A stretch of DNA of 64,000 bases from CAVTPD01 sp963736575. Its GTDB lineage: Bacteria; Bacteroidota; Bacteroidia; Cytophagales; JAAEPT01. The position numbers and the translations under genes were made by a program. Each line of letters starts with the position of its first letter. Position 1 is the first letter of the stretch. This document shows, one piece after another, positions 34,711 to 44,134 of this stretch. The DNA is taken from NCBI GenBank assembly GCA_963736575.1, contig CAVTPD010000003.1:682001-746000 (forward strand). Reading direction: 5' to 3'. The notes beneath the pieces are model-generated. The model saw nothing but the letters and a program-made list of their open reading frames with translations. It made no database searches and was not told where the DNA came from.

Positions 34711-36200
34711 TGAAACTGTACACCGCACAACAAATTAAAGATTGGGATCAGTTCACTATTGAACACGAACCCATACCTTCTGTAGGTTTAATGGAAAGAG
34801 CTTCTGAAACTATTTTTGAAGAATTAAAAGCACTTTTAAACCCAGAAGATGTTTTTCATGTTTTTTGTGGAAGCGGTAATAATGGCGGTGATGGTTTGGC
34901 TGTAGCTAGAATGCTTAGTGAAGCCGGTTATGCTGTAAAACTTTACATTTACAGATTACAAACTTCTTCGCAAGACTTTACCATTAATCTAGAAAAAGTA
35001 CGAAAGCTAATCCCTGTAAACGAACTTTCCCCAGAAGTAGATTTTCCTGAAATTGATGACAAAGATGTTATTCTGGATGCCTTATTGGGTTCCGGATTAA
35101 GCCGACCTGTAGAAGGTTTTCTTGGTGATGTTATTGATTTCTTAAATGAATCTATGGCACTTAAAATTTCGGTAGACATACCCAGCGGATTGTACTGCAG
35201 TGAACACAACGAAGATGATGACGGCATAATTAAAGCTGATTTAACCTTGGCCTTACAGGTGCCAAAACTTTCTTTTTTCTATCCTGAAAACGAAAAATAC
35301 GTGGGCCATTTTGAAGTATTGCCCATTGGTTTACATATGGGTTTTTCGCCTAAAACTCCTTTTTTCTATACCGAAAAAGAAACGGCTCAAGAGATTTTAC
35401 GGCCTAGAAATAAATTCAGCCATAAAGGTAATTATGGACACAGTTTGTTGATTGGGGGTAGCACCGGAAAAATGGGCGCTATTCTATTAAGCGCCCAAGC
35501 CTGTTTGCGTTCAGGTAGTGGTTTGGTGACTTCTATGGTGCCAAAATGCGGGTACATAGTTTTGCAATCGCAAGCACCAGAAGCCATGTGCCTGTGCGAC
35601 AAAGCAGATTATATGATTACCGAAATTGAACCCAAAATTGATTTTACAGCTGTAGGAATTGGACCGGGTTTAGGTAAAGCCAAATTAACAAAAGAAGCCT
35701 TTTTAGATTTTATTAGAAGCTGTAATCAGCCTATGGTTTTAGATGCCGACGCATTAAATATATTATCTGAAAATACTGAGTATTTAAAAGAATTACCCGC
35801 TAACAGTATTTTAACACCGCACCCAAAAGAGTTTTCTAGGTTATTTGGTTCTACCCCAAATTCACCTATCCGTTTAGAAATTCTTCGTTCTAAAGCACAT
35901 GAATTAAACATTACCATAGTTTTAAAAGGTGCCAATACGGCTATTGCTACTCCAAAAGGTGAAATTCATTTCAACTCTACCGGAAACACCGGCATGGCAA
36001 GTGGGGGCAGCGGTGATGTTTTAACGGGTTTTATAACCGGATTATTAGCGCAAGGTTACTCCGGCCCCGAAGCGGCTATTTTAGGGGTATATTTGCATGG
36101 TTTAGCTGGTGATTATGCGCTAGAAAGCCAAAGTGAAGAAAGCATGAAAGCCAGCGATCTGATAGCGAATTTTGGTAGAGCTTTTCAGTTGGTAAGGTGA
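34710..36200 (+). CDS. nnr: Bifunctional NAD(P)H-hydrate epimerase / dehydratase
   Basis: This 496-residue two-domain protein repairs damaged NAD(P)H hydrates. The N-terminal epimerase (YjeF-N, about residues 1-215) has CGSGNNGGDGLAVARML and SVDIPSGL. The C-terminal dehydratase (about 225-496) has SHKGNYGHSLLIGGS, VGIGPGLG and NTGMASGGSGDVLTG, the nucleotide-binding end. It is coupled to yhhQ by a one-base overlap. Confidence 0.93.
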   Translation: MKLYTAQQIKDWDQFTIEHEPIPSVGLMERASETIFEELKALLNPEDVFHVFCGSGNNGGDGLAVARMLSEAGYAVKLYIYRLQTSSQDFTINLEKVRKLIPVNELSPEVDFPEIDDKDVILDALLGSGLSRPVEGFLGDVIDFLNESMALKISVDIPSGLYCSEHNEDDDGIIKADLTLALQVPKLSFFYPENEKYVGHFEVLPIGLHMGFSPKTPFFYTEKETAQEILRPRNKFSHKGNYGHSLLIGGSTGKMGAILLSAQACLRSGSGLVTSMVPKCGYIVLQSQAPEAMCLCDKADYMITEIEPKIDFTAVGIGPGLGKAKLTKEAFLDFIRSCNQPMVLDADALNILSENTEYLKELPANSILTPHPKEFSRLFGSTPNSPIRLEILRSKAHELNITIVLKGANTAIATPKGEIHFNSTGNTGMASGGSGDVLTGFITGLLAQGYSGPEAAILGVYLHGLAGDYALESQSEESMKASDLIANFGRAFQLVR

Positions 36201-36286
36201 AGTAAAAAAGGTTTTTGCGTTACAATGAAGAGTATTAAAACAGGAGAATGAGAGTTTTCAATAACAGAATTACTTCTTGTTTCCAA

Positions 36287-36310
36287 AGCCCATGGTTTAA
36301 GCCGTGGGCT
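36287..36310. terminator. Bidirectional hairpin between converging genes
   Basis: AGCCCATGG (36287-36295) pairs with CCGTGGGCT (36302-36310), one wobble, loop six bases. It lies between nnr and the lipoprotein gene. Only short A/T flanks are present, so termination is likely rather than certain. The core matches the 1866 and 9631 hairpins. Confidence 0.6.
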
Positions 36311-36318
36311 AAGAAATA

Positions 36319-37722
36319 TTAATCCAACAAACCTTTATTGTCTAAGTAAGTCCAGCCTCTTAGCCAATTTCCATTTTTAGCATTAGGATCGAAAGCCCCC
36401 GCGTAATCTGCTTTTGTAAACCAAACATCTGACGGAGTAACACCTGTTTTTTCAATGGAGAGCTTGGTTAAACTAAGATTCCAATCGGTTAAATCATTTT
36501 CTGAGTTTGTAATTATAGCATTGTGATACGATTGGTTTGTAAAACCTAAATCATCATTATAAGAAAAAGCCAATGCGCCATTTGCGGTATCAACTTGGCT
36601 GTAATAGATATATTCCAATTGACCATCTGTTGTTTTAAATCTTGTTACTGCATCAGGAATATTTACATCTTGTAAATCAATTACTTGTTTAAAGTTGTAT
36701 GCTAACATGTTAGAAATATAACCACCTGAGTTTTCTCTTAACGTCATTGGCTTGCCACCAATACCTATTACAGTAATGTTAGAAACAGTAGGCTTAGCGA
36801 AAGGAGTATTACCTGGAGTATCATCACCATCACATTCGAAAGCTCTGTCACCCGGATTAACGGCTAACCAAAATTGACCTTTTCCAACATAGCCTTGATC
36901 CCAATCAAAGCAATCGTCCCCATTTGCATAAACTAAGGCATGTTTAACATGAGCTGCACCGCCAAAAATTTCTATACCATCATCGTTATTAGCAATTACT
37001 TCTATGTAATCTATTTCGGTACCCGAACCAACACCACCTAAAGTAAGCCCATTAATCTCATTGCCCGCTCCAATATCCGTGCCTCCATGTCTAATAGAAA
37101 TGTATTTTAAAATTCCTGAATTATCGGTATTATCAGTTCCACCATAAAGACATCTTGATTCTGAACGAGAAATACCTTGAATAGGATATTCTCCACCTTC
37201 AAAAGGTTCATTAATAATGCCTTTTCCTAGAATAATAAGCCCACCCCAAAGCCCTCGGTCGTTTTCAGTTAGATTATCTCCTGCTTGAAAAGAACCGTCT
37301 TCAAAACGCATTACATTATCTTGTTCGGATGTAAAAATAATAGGTTCTTCTTTTGTTCCTTCAGCAATAATTTTTCCTCCTCTAGCAACAACTAAAACAG
37401 ACCCCAATTCATTTTGGCCAACTCTTCCTTTAATGATGGTACCCGGTTCAATAATTAAAGTTTGCCCTGAGTTAACAAAAACTCTTCCGTCTATATAGTA
37501 AACATTGTTTTTAGTAAAGGTTACATTACTTATTGTTCCACAACCAATCTCACGTATAGAAATTTCTCGTACTATTTTTCCATTTTCTAGTTTTGAAATA
37601 CTGGTGTCATAAGAATGGCATGGGGGCGGAGGACATTCTACACAATGCTTTTTAGGCTCTTTAATACAAGAGAAAAAACACAGTACGCTTAATAAAAGTA
37701 AAACTCTGTTGAAGTAGCTCAT
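36319..37722 (-). CDS. Lipoprotein with right-handed beta-helix-like repeats
   Basis: This 467-residue lipoprotein has the lipobox CFFSC at the N-terminus. A Cys/Pro-rich linker follows (CVECPPPPCHSYD). Beta-helix-like coils lead on, including SGQTLIIEPGTIIKG, EPIIFTSEQD, GGLIILGKG and DDGIEIFGG, with DDCFDWDQ near the centre. Similar proteins in Bacteroidota are often annotated as hypothetical or multidrug-transporter-like, without support. The fold suggests polysaccharide binding or cell-surface display. No T9SS sorting domain is seen. Confidence 0.7.
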   Translation of the reverse strand: MSYFNRVLLLLSVLCFFSCIKEPKKHCVECPPPPCHSYDTSISKLENGKIVREISIREIGCGTISNVTFTKNNVYYIDGRVFVNSGQTLIIEPGTIIKGRVGQNELGSVLVVARGGKIIAEGTKEEPIIFTSEQDNVMRFEDGSFQAGDNLTENDRGLWGGLIILGKGIINEPFEGGEYPIQGISRSESRCLYGGTDNTDNSGILKYISIRHGGTDIGAGNEINGLTLGGVGSGTEIDYIEVIANNDDGIEIFGGAAHVKHALVYANGDDCFDWDQGYVGKGQFWLAVNPGDRAFECDGDDTPGNTPFAKPTVSNITVIGIGGKPMTLRENSGGYISNMLAYNFKQVIDLQDVNIPDAVTRFKTTDGQLEYIYYSQVDTANGALAFSYNDDLGFTNQSYHNAIITNSENDLTDWNLSLTKLSIEKTGVTPSDVWFTKADYAGAFDPNAKNGNWLRGWTYLDNKGLLD

Positions 37723-37827
37723 GATTAAAAATTTTGAGCAATATACTTCAGTTTACATGTTAAAAACTATCTAGTTAAAACCCTAACAGAAACACAACAT
37801 TAACTACATATTACAGCAACAAATCAA

Positions 37828-38880
37828 TTAATAATCCATTTGCTTTTGGGCTTGTGCATTACGCTTTTTTCGGTTTTTAAGGACGTTTAGATAACGTAAC
37901 GCGTCTTTGTTTTTGTAATCGGTATACGATTTAGAAGCCCAGTCTATAGCCGCATCTAAATCGCCATTAATTTCATTAATAATAGCCATATTATAATACG
38001 CTCTTCCCGCTACTTTCATTTTAGAGTTGTTGGTTTCTTTTTCCCAAAGTTCTGCTGCGCCATTCCAGTCACCTGTTTGAGCCCTTCGTTTTGCTATTTT
38101 GAAATTGTTAGTGCCTTTTACAAAGTATTCTCTTGTAACTCTAATTTTATACGGAAATACTCTGAACCCATAATTATGTCCAATTTTGTTGCTCTCATCT
38201 ACAACCGCTTCTTTTCTGTCTATAATTGCTTTTATCGCTTGTAAAGGGGTTAAACCTCTACCATGAGACACAAGGCTTCTGTTTATAAAATACTCGTCTA
38301 TAATCATTCGGTTTTTAATATCGTAAATTCTCCAACCCGTTTTTATTAGTGTGTTAACCGTTGCTTGTTGTTCTATGGCTGGTATAGAACCACCAATAGG
38401 TATTTTTATTTCGGTGGGTGTTATTTTAACATTTACTTTGGCTTCGGTATCGTAAAATGCTAAACTGAAAACAGCATCAAGATTGTTTTCATCAGAAATT
38501 TTTAGAAGAACATCCCAAGTTAAGGCAGAAGGAAAAACCCCCATACCTGGGTTTTTAAATCCTTCGGGGTTAAGAATTGTAACCATCTGAAAACGGTCAC
38601 CATATTCTAACTCATCTTTTAATCCGTTAATAGCACTTGCTGCTCCGTCTTTATCTAAGTTTTTCCCTTCGGCGGTTAATACTTTGTCAATATCATCTAA
38701 GACTTTGTTTTCATTGGCAGAAGCTTGACTCCGGTCTAAAATACCTAAGTTTTTAATATTGCCAGCAACATGAACCGGAGCAGGTTCAATAACACTCATT
38801 GTTAGATTATTCTTACCACATGAAGAAAAAATAAACGCATAAATCAAGAAGACAAAAGGAGTAAATCGTAAAGCTTTCAT
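37828..38880 (-). CDS. DUF6340 lipoprotein
   Basis: This 350-residue lipoprotein has the lipobox FSSC. The N-terminal MSVIEPAPVHVAGNIKNLGILDRS and the block GLKDELEYGDRF match DUF6340 in memory. The C-terminal ~90 residues form TPR-like helices (AKRRAQTGDWNGAAELWEKE and AYYNMAIINEINGDLD). The role is not known. The ATG at 38880 is preferred to one three codons upstream. Confidence 0.75.
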   Translation of the reverse strand: MKALRFTPFVFLIYAFIFSSCGKNNLTMSVIEPAPVHVAGNIKNLGILDRSQASANENKVLDDIDKVLTAEGKNLDKDGAASAINGLKDELEYGDRFQMVTILNPEGFKNPGMGVFPSALTWDVLLKISDENNLDAVFSLAFYDTEAKVNVKITPTEIKIPIGGSIPAIEQQATVNTLIKTGWRIYDIKNRMIIDEYFINRSLVSHGRGLTPLQAIKAIIDRKEAVVDESNKIGHNYGFRVFPYKIRVTREYFVKGTNNFKIAKRRAQTGDWNGAAELWEKETNNSKMKVAGRAYYNMAIINEINGDLDAAIDWASKSYTDYKNKDALRYLNVLKNRKKRNAQAQKQMDY

Positions 38881-38965
38881 ACAAGGCAATTTTCAATAAA
38901 GTAATGCTATGCAAAAAGCTTTCCTAATTTCATCTAGTTTTCATTAAGCAGTTATAGCCCGCTTG

Positions 38966-40213
38966 TTAGTTAAACACAAATTTCTTTGCTTCTCTAAATA
39001 AGTTATCATCTGGCCAATTTTCATTAAGGGCTTGTTTTAAAAAAGCTTCTTGTTTTCTACCTTGTTTAAGGGCAACAGAATACGGGATTTCGGCACTAAA
39101 CGTCACCATGGCATACAAGCTCTTCCAGCGTTTTCCGAAATGATTAATCAGTTTGCTTTCTAGTTGTTTGGATTGTAAAAATTCTTCATCCACCACTTTA
39201 TCGCGCATTTCTATAAAGTTGCTCAACGCTAAATCACAAATAGCATCTGCGTTTTCTTTTCGGGCTTGGTAGTAGTTTTCTAGCAAGTGTTTTTCACTTA
39301 CCGAAAGCAGCTCATCTACCACACGGCAATCTTCAAACCCGGCATTCATTCCTTGTCCGTAAAACGGAACAATAGCATGCGCGGCATCACCAATCAACAA
39401 TTTGTTATCTTCAACCCAATTCTCCACTTTTAGATAATGCAAAGCCGAAGTTGGACTTTCATTAAACTGCTGTAAATAATCGGGAATTAGGGTTTTAATT
39501 TCAGGATAAAAAGCAGAAAAGAACGCCTCTATTTGCTCTTCTGTTTTCAGTTGTTTAAAAGAAGTTTCTCCTTCGGAAGCTAAAAACAAAGTACAGGTAA
39601 ACGATTTATCTGGATTGGGTAAGGCGATAAACATATGGCTTTTTTCTGGCCAAATGTGTAGCCCGTTAGAAGCTATAGCAAAATCACCGTTTTTAGGTTC
39701 TAAATGAAATTCTTTATAACTGTATTGTAGATCAATTTCTTCGGTTTTAACCGTTACCATTTGTTTTCTTAAACCGGAATGAATACCGTCTGCCCCAAAA
39801 ATCAAATCGGCTTGTGATTCTATTTCTTCAATTCCCTTTCCAAAGAAAAATTGAGCTCCGTGCTTCTCGGCTTCTTTCACCAAAACCCGATTTAAATCTG
39901 CTCTAGAAACCGAATTGATGTAATTCCCAAATTTACTGTAGGGTTGTAAAACAGCTTCTTTTCCGGTTTGGTGTACCATTCTACCTTTCATAGGCAAACA
40001 AGAAGGCAAAACCTGATCCAATACACCGGCTACTTTTAAGGCTTCAATTCCACGGTCGCTTAAGGCTAAATTAATCGATCTTCCGCTGTAATTACTTGCC
40101 GTTCTGGGATCGTTTCGTTTCTCATACACTTCTACCGCATAGCCTCTTTTCGATAAAACAATACTTAACAAAGAACCCACTAAACCTGCACCCGCAATAA
40201 TTGCCTTCTTCAT
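38966..40213 (-). CDS. kmo: Kynurenine 3-monooxygenase
   Basis: This 415-residue FAD monooxygenase has GAGLVGSLLSIVLSKRGYAV (FAD Rossmann fold), the DG-type motif in IFGADGIHS and GDAAHAIVPFYGQGMNAGFEDC, the second FAD motif typical of KMO. It makes 3-hydroxykynurenine. It lies 98 bases from kynureninase on the same strand. Length is slightly below the usual ~450 of eukaryotic KMO, as is normal in bacteria. Confidence 0.92.
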   Translation of the reverse strand: MKKAIIAGAGLVGSLLSIVLSKRGYAVEVYEKRNDPRTASNYSGRSINLALSDRGIEALKVAGVLDQVLPSCLPMKGRMVHQTGKEAVLQPYSKFGNYINSVSRADLNRVLVKEAEKHGAQFFFGKGIEEIESQADLIFGADGIHSGLRKQMVTVKTEEIDLQYSYKEFHLEPKNGDFAIASNGLHIWPEKSHMFIALPNPDKSFTCTLFLASEGETSFKQLKTEEQIEAFFSAFYPEIKTLIPDYLQQFNESPTSALHYLKVENWVEDNKLLIGDAAHAIVPFYGQGMNAGFEDCRVVDELLSVSEKHLLENYYQARKENADAICDLALSNFIEMRDKVVDEEFLQSKQLESKLINHFGKRWKSLYAMVTFSAEIPYSVALKQGRKQEAFLKQALNENWPDDNLFREAKKFVFN

Positions 40214-40310
40214 TTAAATAGAGTCTATTTTTACATTAACAGAGAAACTACTTTTCCTATCGATTATTTCAGTCATTTGAAGGTCAATAGTGAATTAATA
40301 ATCGGCATTA

Positions 40311-41585
40311 TTAAACTAGCTTTTTTAAAATTTCATAAAACTGAAAAACATCTTCGAAATTATTGTAAAATGGTATTGGAGCTACCCGCAACAAACCTTC
40401 TTTGTCGGAAACTCTACGCCAGTCTGCCAACACACCTTCATATTTTAGCTTTTCAATTAACGATTTATCGCTGTTTTTAATTTTAATGGTAAGCATTGCA
40501 CCACGCTCTTGTGCATTTTTAGGCGTAACCAATGAAACGGGCTTTCCTTGTTTTTCTAAGTCCGAAATTAAAAACGCAAAATAAGCCGTCAGTTGTTCGC
40601 TTTTTGTTCTTAACGCCAAAATGCCTACTTCCTGAAACAAAGACAAAGAAGCTTTGTGTGCAGCCATTGACAAGATTGGCGCATTACTCATTTGCCATTC
40701 TTCGGCGGTTTTGTAAGGTGTTAAATCGTCTAGCATTTCAAAACGATTTTCTTCATCGTTACTCCACCAACCATGGAATTTATGTAAGCCTTTTTTGTCT
40801 AAATGTTTTTCATGAATATAAGCACCGCCAACAGCACCGGGGCCAGAGTTAAGGTATTTATAGGTACACCAAACCGCAAAATCAACACCCCATTCGTGCA
40901 GTTGTAAGGGAACATTACCAACGGCATGTGCTAAGTCTAAGCCAAAGATTATTTCGTGCTTTTTACATACTTCGGCAATGGCTTTTATATCGAAAAATTG
41001 TCCGCTTAAATAATTTACCGCCCCTAAAAACACCAAGCCTAAACGCTCTTCATTATCTTCGATAAAGTCGATAATGGTAGCGGTATCTGTGCAAAGGTTT
41101 AAAGCAGGTAAGGTTCTTAAATGGTGATCGGTAAGGTTGTGGTAATGCAAATGGGATTTCAAAGCATATACATCCGAAGGAAAGGTGGTTTTTTCAATCA
41201 GGATATCTGTTTTACCCGTTTGTTCGGGATTAAAGAAACTTACCAGCAATAAGTTTAAATTCACCGAAAGGCTGTTCATCACAATGGTTTCTTCCTTTTT
41301 CGCACCAATTAAATCGGCACTTAAGTCAGAAACCGGACGGTGGTAACTTACCCACGGATTATCTCCTGTAAAATGGCCTTCCACCCCTTTTTCAGCCCAA
41401 TTGGTCAATTCAGCATCTACTAAATCTTTAGTTTTTTTAGGCTGAAGTCCCAAGGAATGACCACATAAATAAATGTAATCCTGTCCACTTTCTGTTTTAG
41501 GGAAATGAAATTCTTTTCTGTACTTAGCTAATGGATCGTTCTGATCTAGCTCTAAAGCCAATTTTTTTTCTGTATTGAATAACAT
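40311..41585 (-). CDS. kynU: Kynureninase
   Basis: This 424-residue PLP enzyme has the PLP lysine in WCTYKYLNSGPGAVGG and the aspartate of LDLAHAVGN. HGWWSN is the substrate-recognition loop. It splits 3-hydroxykynurenine to 3-hydroxyanthranilate and alanine. It abuts the ATPase gene at TAGATG and is followed by kmo, so the pathway genes are co-expressed. Confidence 0.93.
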   Translation of the reverse strand: MLFNTEKKLALELDQNDPLAKYRKEFHFPKTESGQDYIYLCGHSLGLQPKKTKDLVDAELTNWAEKGVEGHFTGDNPWVSYHRPVSDLSADLIGAKKEETIVMNSLSVNLNLLLVSFFNPEQTGKTDILIEKTTFPSDVYALKSHLHYHNLTDHHLRTLPALNLCTDTATIIDFIEDNEERLGLVFLGAVNYLSGQFFDIKAIAEVCKKHEIIFGLDLAHAVGNVPLQLHEWGVDFAVWCTYKYLNSGPGAVGGAYIHEKHLDKKGLHKFHGWWSNDEENRFEMLDDLTPYKTAEEWQMSNAPILSMAAHKASLSLFQEVGILALRTKSEQLTAYFAFLISDLEKQGKPVSLVTPKNAQERGAMLTIKIKNSDKSLIEKLKYEGVLADWRRVSDKEGLLRVAPIPFYNNFEDVFQFYEILKKLV

Positions 41586-42119
41586 CTATGCTATCTCGTT
41601 AAAAATAAATTCTATTCGTTCTTCTACGCTTTTTAAAGGCATTTCAACCAACTGAAAACCAAACCGCATGTATACTTCTCGTAATGCATTGGCTATCTGT
41701 ACGCCTTCTTCAAAAGATTCTAGACGCTCTTCGTCTTGCTTATAAATTTCCTTCCAACTGGGGAAGAAAAACACTTTAGTTGTAAACGCTAATTTACGGG
41801 CTTCGTTCAATAATTGAACATCCCAAGCTTGTTGATTCACTTGCAAATATGCGAAAATATCTAAAGGGCCTCGGTCAGAAAACAGCAATTCGTCTGAACG
41901 TTTTTTATATTCCGCAGAGAAATTGCTAAAAACCAAACTGCTAAACGACTGAATGTCTTTCCAAGGAAGGAAATCCGTTCCCTTTTGCATTTGTTCTTTT
42001 ATCACCAAACGCGCTTGTTCGCCTATTACCGAATATCCTTTTTCTTCAAGTTTTTCGGCAACTAAGGTTTTTCCACAACTTGGACCTCCAGTTAAAATAT
42101 AGCGTTGCAAAGGTTTCAA
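41586..42119 (-). CDS. P-loop ATPase upstream of kynureninase
   Basis: This 177-residue P-loop NTPase (AAA_28 type) has Walker A GGPSCGKT (residues 11-18) and SDRGPLD as the possible Walker B/sensor region. The family function is unknown. Its start of kynU (TAGATG) shows tight coupling to the kynurenine operon, of which it is the first gene. Confidence 0.75.
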   Translation of the reverse strand: MKPLQRYILTGGPSCGKTLVAEKLEEKGYSVIGEQARLVIKEQMQKGTDFLPWKDIQSFSSLVFSNFSAEYKKRSDELLFSDRGPLDIFAYLQVNQQAWDVQLLNEARKLAFTTKVFFFPSWKEIYKQDEERLESFEEGVQIANALREVYMRFGFQLVEMPLKSVEERIEFIFNEIA

Positions 42120-42205
42120 TTTTATCTAAACTATTAATCTATTGCTCTAATGGCTTCTAATTTAAGTACTTTTATAGTTGTTACGTATTCAGTAAGCACT
42201 CAACT

Positions 42206-42802
42206 ATGCCTTTAAGCAAAATAGCACTTATTTCTCACCCAAAAATGTTAATGGGTGAAACAGATACCCTTTTTAAACTATTTGAATTGGGTTTAAATCA
42301 ATTACACCTTCGGAAAGAAAACTTTACCGAAGAGTTATACCTAAATTACCTTAACCGATTTCCTAAGAAATACAGAGACCGATTAATTCTACACGAGTAC
42401 CCAAAAGCAGCTAATAAATACGAATTATTGGGCTGTCATTTTAAAAGTGACCAAACTCCAGAAAAGAGAGGGAATTTAATCACAGGAGCATCCATTCATT
42501 CTGTAAAAGAACTAGAGCAGAAAGAAGCCGATTATTATTACTTAAGTCCAATTTTTGAAAGCATCTCTAAACCAGGGCACAAAAGTGATCTTCTTCAGCA
42601 ATTGAAGGATGGAAAAATCTCTATCCCGGCCGATAAAAAAGTATTTGCTTTGGGTGGAATTAACCCAGAAAACATATCGGAATTAAACGGTCTAGGTTTT
42701 CATGGGGTGGTGGCTTTAGGCTTTATTTGGGAGCAAATTCACACCTTCAAAATCGTAGATAATTTTAAGCGTTTGCAAGACGAAGTAGAAAAGTATTTCT
42801 AA
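42206..42802 (+). CDS. ThiE/TenI-family protein, divergent
   Basis: This 198-residue TIM-barrel-like protein is related to thiamine-phosphate synthase. The GxSxH motif (TGASIHS) and the phosphate site FALGGI are conserved. The usual QLRxK is LHLRKEN, and the NDR motif is replaced by LHEYP. The typical SPIFES-ISK-GH stretch is present. Activity is uncertain. It precedes a more canonical ThiE by one base. Confidence 0.72.
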   Translation: MPLSKIALISHPKMLMGETDTLFKLFELGLNQLHLRKENFTEELYLNYLNRFPKKYRDRLILHEYPKAANKYELLGCHFKSDQTPEKRGNLITGASIHSVKELEQKEADYYYLSPIFESISKPGHKSDLLQQLKDGKISIPADKKVFALGGINPENISELNGLGFHGVVALGFIWEQIHTFKIVDNFKRLQDEVEKYF

Positions 42803-42803
42803 C

Positions 42804-43448
42804 ATGGGAAAATACATTGATCGCTTACAGTTCATCACTCAGGACAATATTGCAGGTAAAACACATGTTGACTTAGTTCGCCAAGCTTGTGAAGCCGGTA
42901 TTAAATGGGTACAACTTAGGCTGAAAAAAGAAACGGAAGAAGAACAGCTGCAAATCACTTTAGAAAGCAAAACCTTGTGCCAGAAATACGGCGTTCAATT
43001 AATCCTGAACGACCATGTAGAACTGGCCAGAGAAGTTGGTGTAGATGGTATTCATTTAGGAACTACCGATATGCCCATACCAGAAGCCAGAGCTATTTTA
43101 GGGGCAAATTTAATTTACGGAGGTTCTTCTAACAACCTAGAAGATATTAAACGCCTAGCCGAATGGAAAGCCGATTATATTGGCTTAGGGCCGTTGCGAT
43201 TTACTACCACAAAAGACGATTTAAACCCAGTTATTGGCTTTGAAGGTTACCGAGAAACTTTATTAGAAATGAAAAAGTTAGGCATCAACATCCCTTTAGT
43301 GGCAATTGGTGGCATTAAAGCCGAAGACATTCAACAACTTTTAAAAGATCATGTTTACGGAATTGCTTTGGCTTCAGGAATCTCTGCTGCCTCTAATTTT
43401 AAAGACGCTTATCTTGCTTTTCAGCATGAAATAAAAAAGGCCCTTTAA
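42804..43448 (+). CDS. thiE: Thiamine-phosphate synthase ThiE
   Basis: This 214-residue protein joins HMP-PP and thiazole-P to give thiamine phosphate. Present are WVQLRLKK, LILNDHVELA, GIHLGTTDM, YIGLGPLRFTTTK and LVAIGGI. The GxSxH motif (here YGGSSNN) lacks its His. It starts one base after the divergent paralogue. The stop lies inside the terminator stem. Confidence 0.87.
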   Translation: MGKYIDRLQFITQDNIAGKTHVDLVRQACEAGIKWVQLRLKKETEEEQLQITLESKTLCQKYGVQLILNDHVELAREVGVDGIHLGTTDMPIPEARAILGANLIYGGSSNNLEDIKRLAEWKADYIGLGPLRFTTTKDDLNPVIGFEGYRETLLEMKKLGINIPLVAIGGIKAEDIQQLLKDHVYGIALASGISAASNFKDAYLAFQHEIKKAL

Positions 43449-43459
43449 AAGGGCCTTTT
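43435..43459 (+). terminator. Terminator overlapping the thiE stop
   Basis: An 11-base stem (43435-43445 with 43449-43459, AAAAGGCCCTT/AAGGGCCTTTT) surrounds TAA, the stop codon of thiE itself. The end is T-rich on both strands, so it may also serve the converging gene at 43477. Confidence 0.75.
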
Positions 43460-43476
43460 ACAAAAATTACTTTTTC

Positions 43477-44076
43477 TTACTTTAAATAATACCCTACAGA
43501 GAATTGTACCACAGAATTATGAAAAGGTACGTTATCTCTATCTATATGTGTACTGTGGTCTGTTAATCCATAATTGTATCTAAAGGCCACATCAAATTGT
43601 TCATTAATATTATAAGATGCTCCAAAAGCTATACCTAGTTCCATTGCTTTTGTTTGGTAGCCTATATTATCTACATGGCCACTATTTAAATATTTATATC
43701 TAGCAGATAAATTGATCCCAATCTGAAAACCAGCTAAAAGTGCTAAATTATCTATTACATAATATTTAGCCATCAGTGGTAGGTTCAGGTATACATATTT
43801 AAATTTACCATCTTGATTGCCTAGTGCATAATCCCAATTATAATCATACGATCCTTGCCAAGAGAAAAGAACTTCCGGCTGAAGTTTAAATTTTTCATCA
43901 ATACTGTATTCAGCAAAAGCTCCAAAGTGGGGTCTCCACAATAATCCTTGCCCTCCTATTCCGGTTATTTTACAAATATTTAAACCGGCTTTGGCTCCAT
44001 ATCTAAGTTCTCCGTCTTGCGCTTGTGTTGAGACAGATAGGCATATGATTGCCAGTAAAAAGAGTAGTTTTTTCAT
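43477..44076 (-). CDS. Outer-membrane beta-barrel protein
   Basis: This 199-residue protein has a signal peptide (ending VSTQAQ) and amphipathic strands of a PorT-like barrel: LRYGAKAGLNICKITG, PHFGAFAEYSI, KLQPEVLFSWQG, ALLAGFQIGINLS and a C-terminal VVQFSVGYYLK. The final aromatic residue is usual for outer-membrane barrels. The role is not known. Confidence 0.82.
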   Translation of the reverse strand: MKKLLFLLAIICLSVSTQAQDGELRYGAKAGLNICKITGIGGQGLLWRPHFGAFAEYSIDEKFKLQPEVLFSWQGSYDYNWDYALGNQDGKFKYVYLNLPLMAKYYVIDNLALLAGFQIGINLSARYKYLNSGHVDNIGYQTKAMELGIAFGASYNINEQFDVAFRYNYGLTDHSTHIDRDNVPFHNSVVQFSVGYYLK

Positions 44077-44134
44077 GACTTAATTTTTAAATAATGGTGT
44101 TATTTCTCTAGCTTTCACGAAGCTAATCGTTTTT

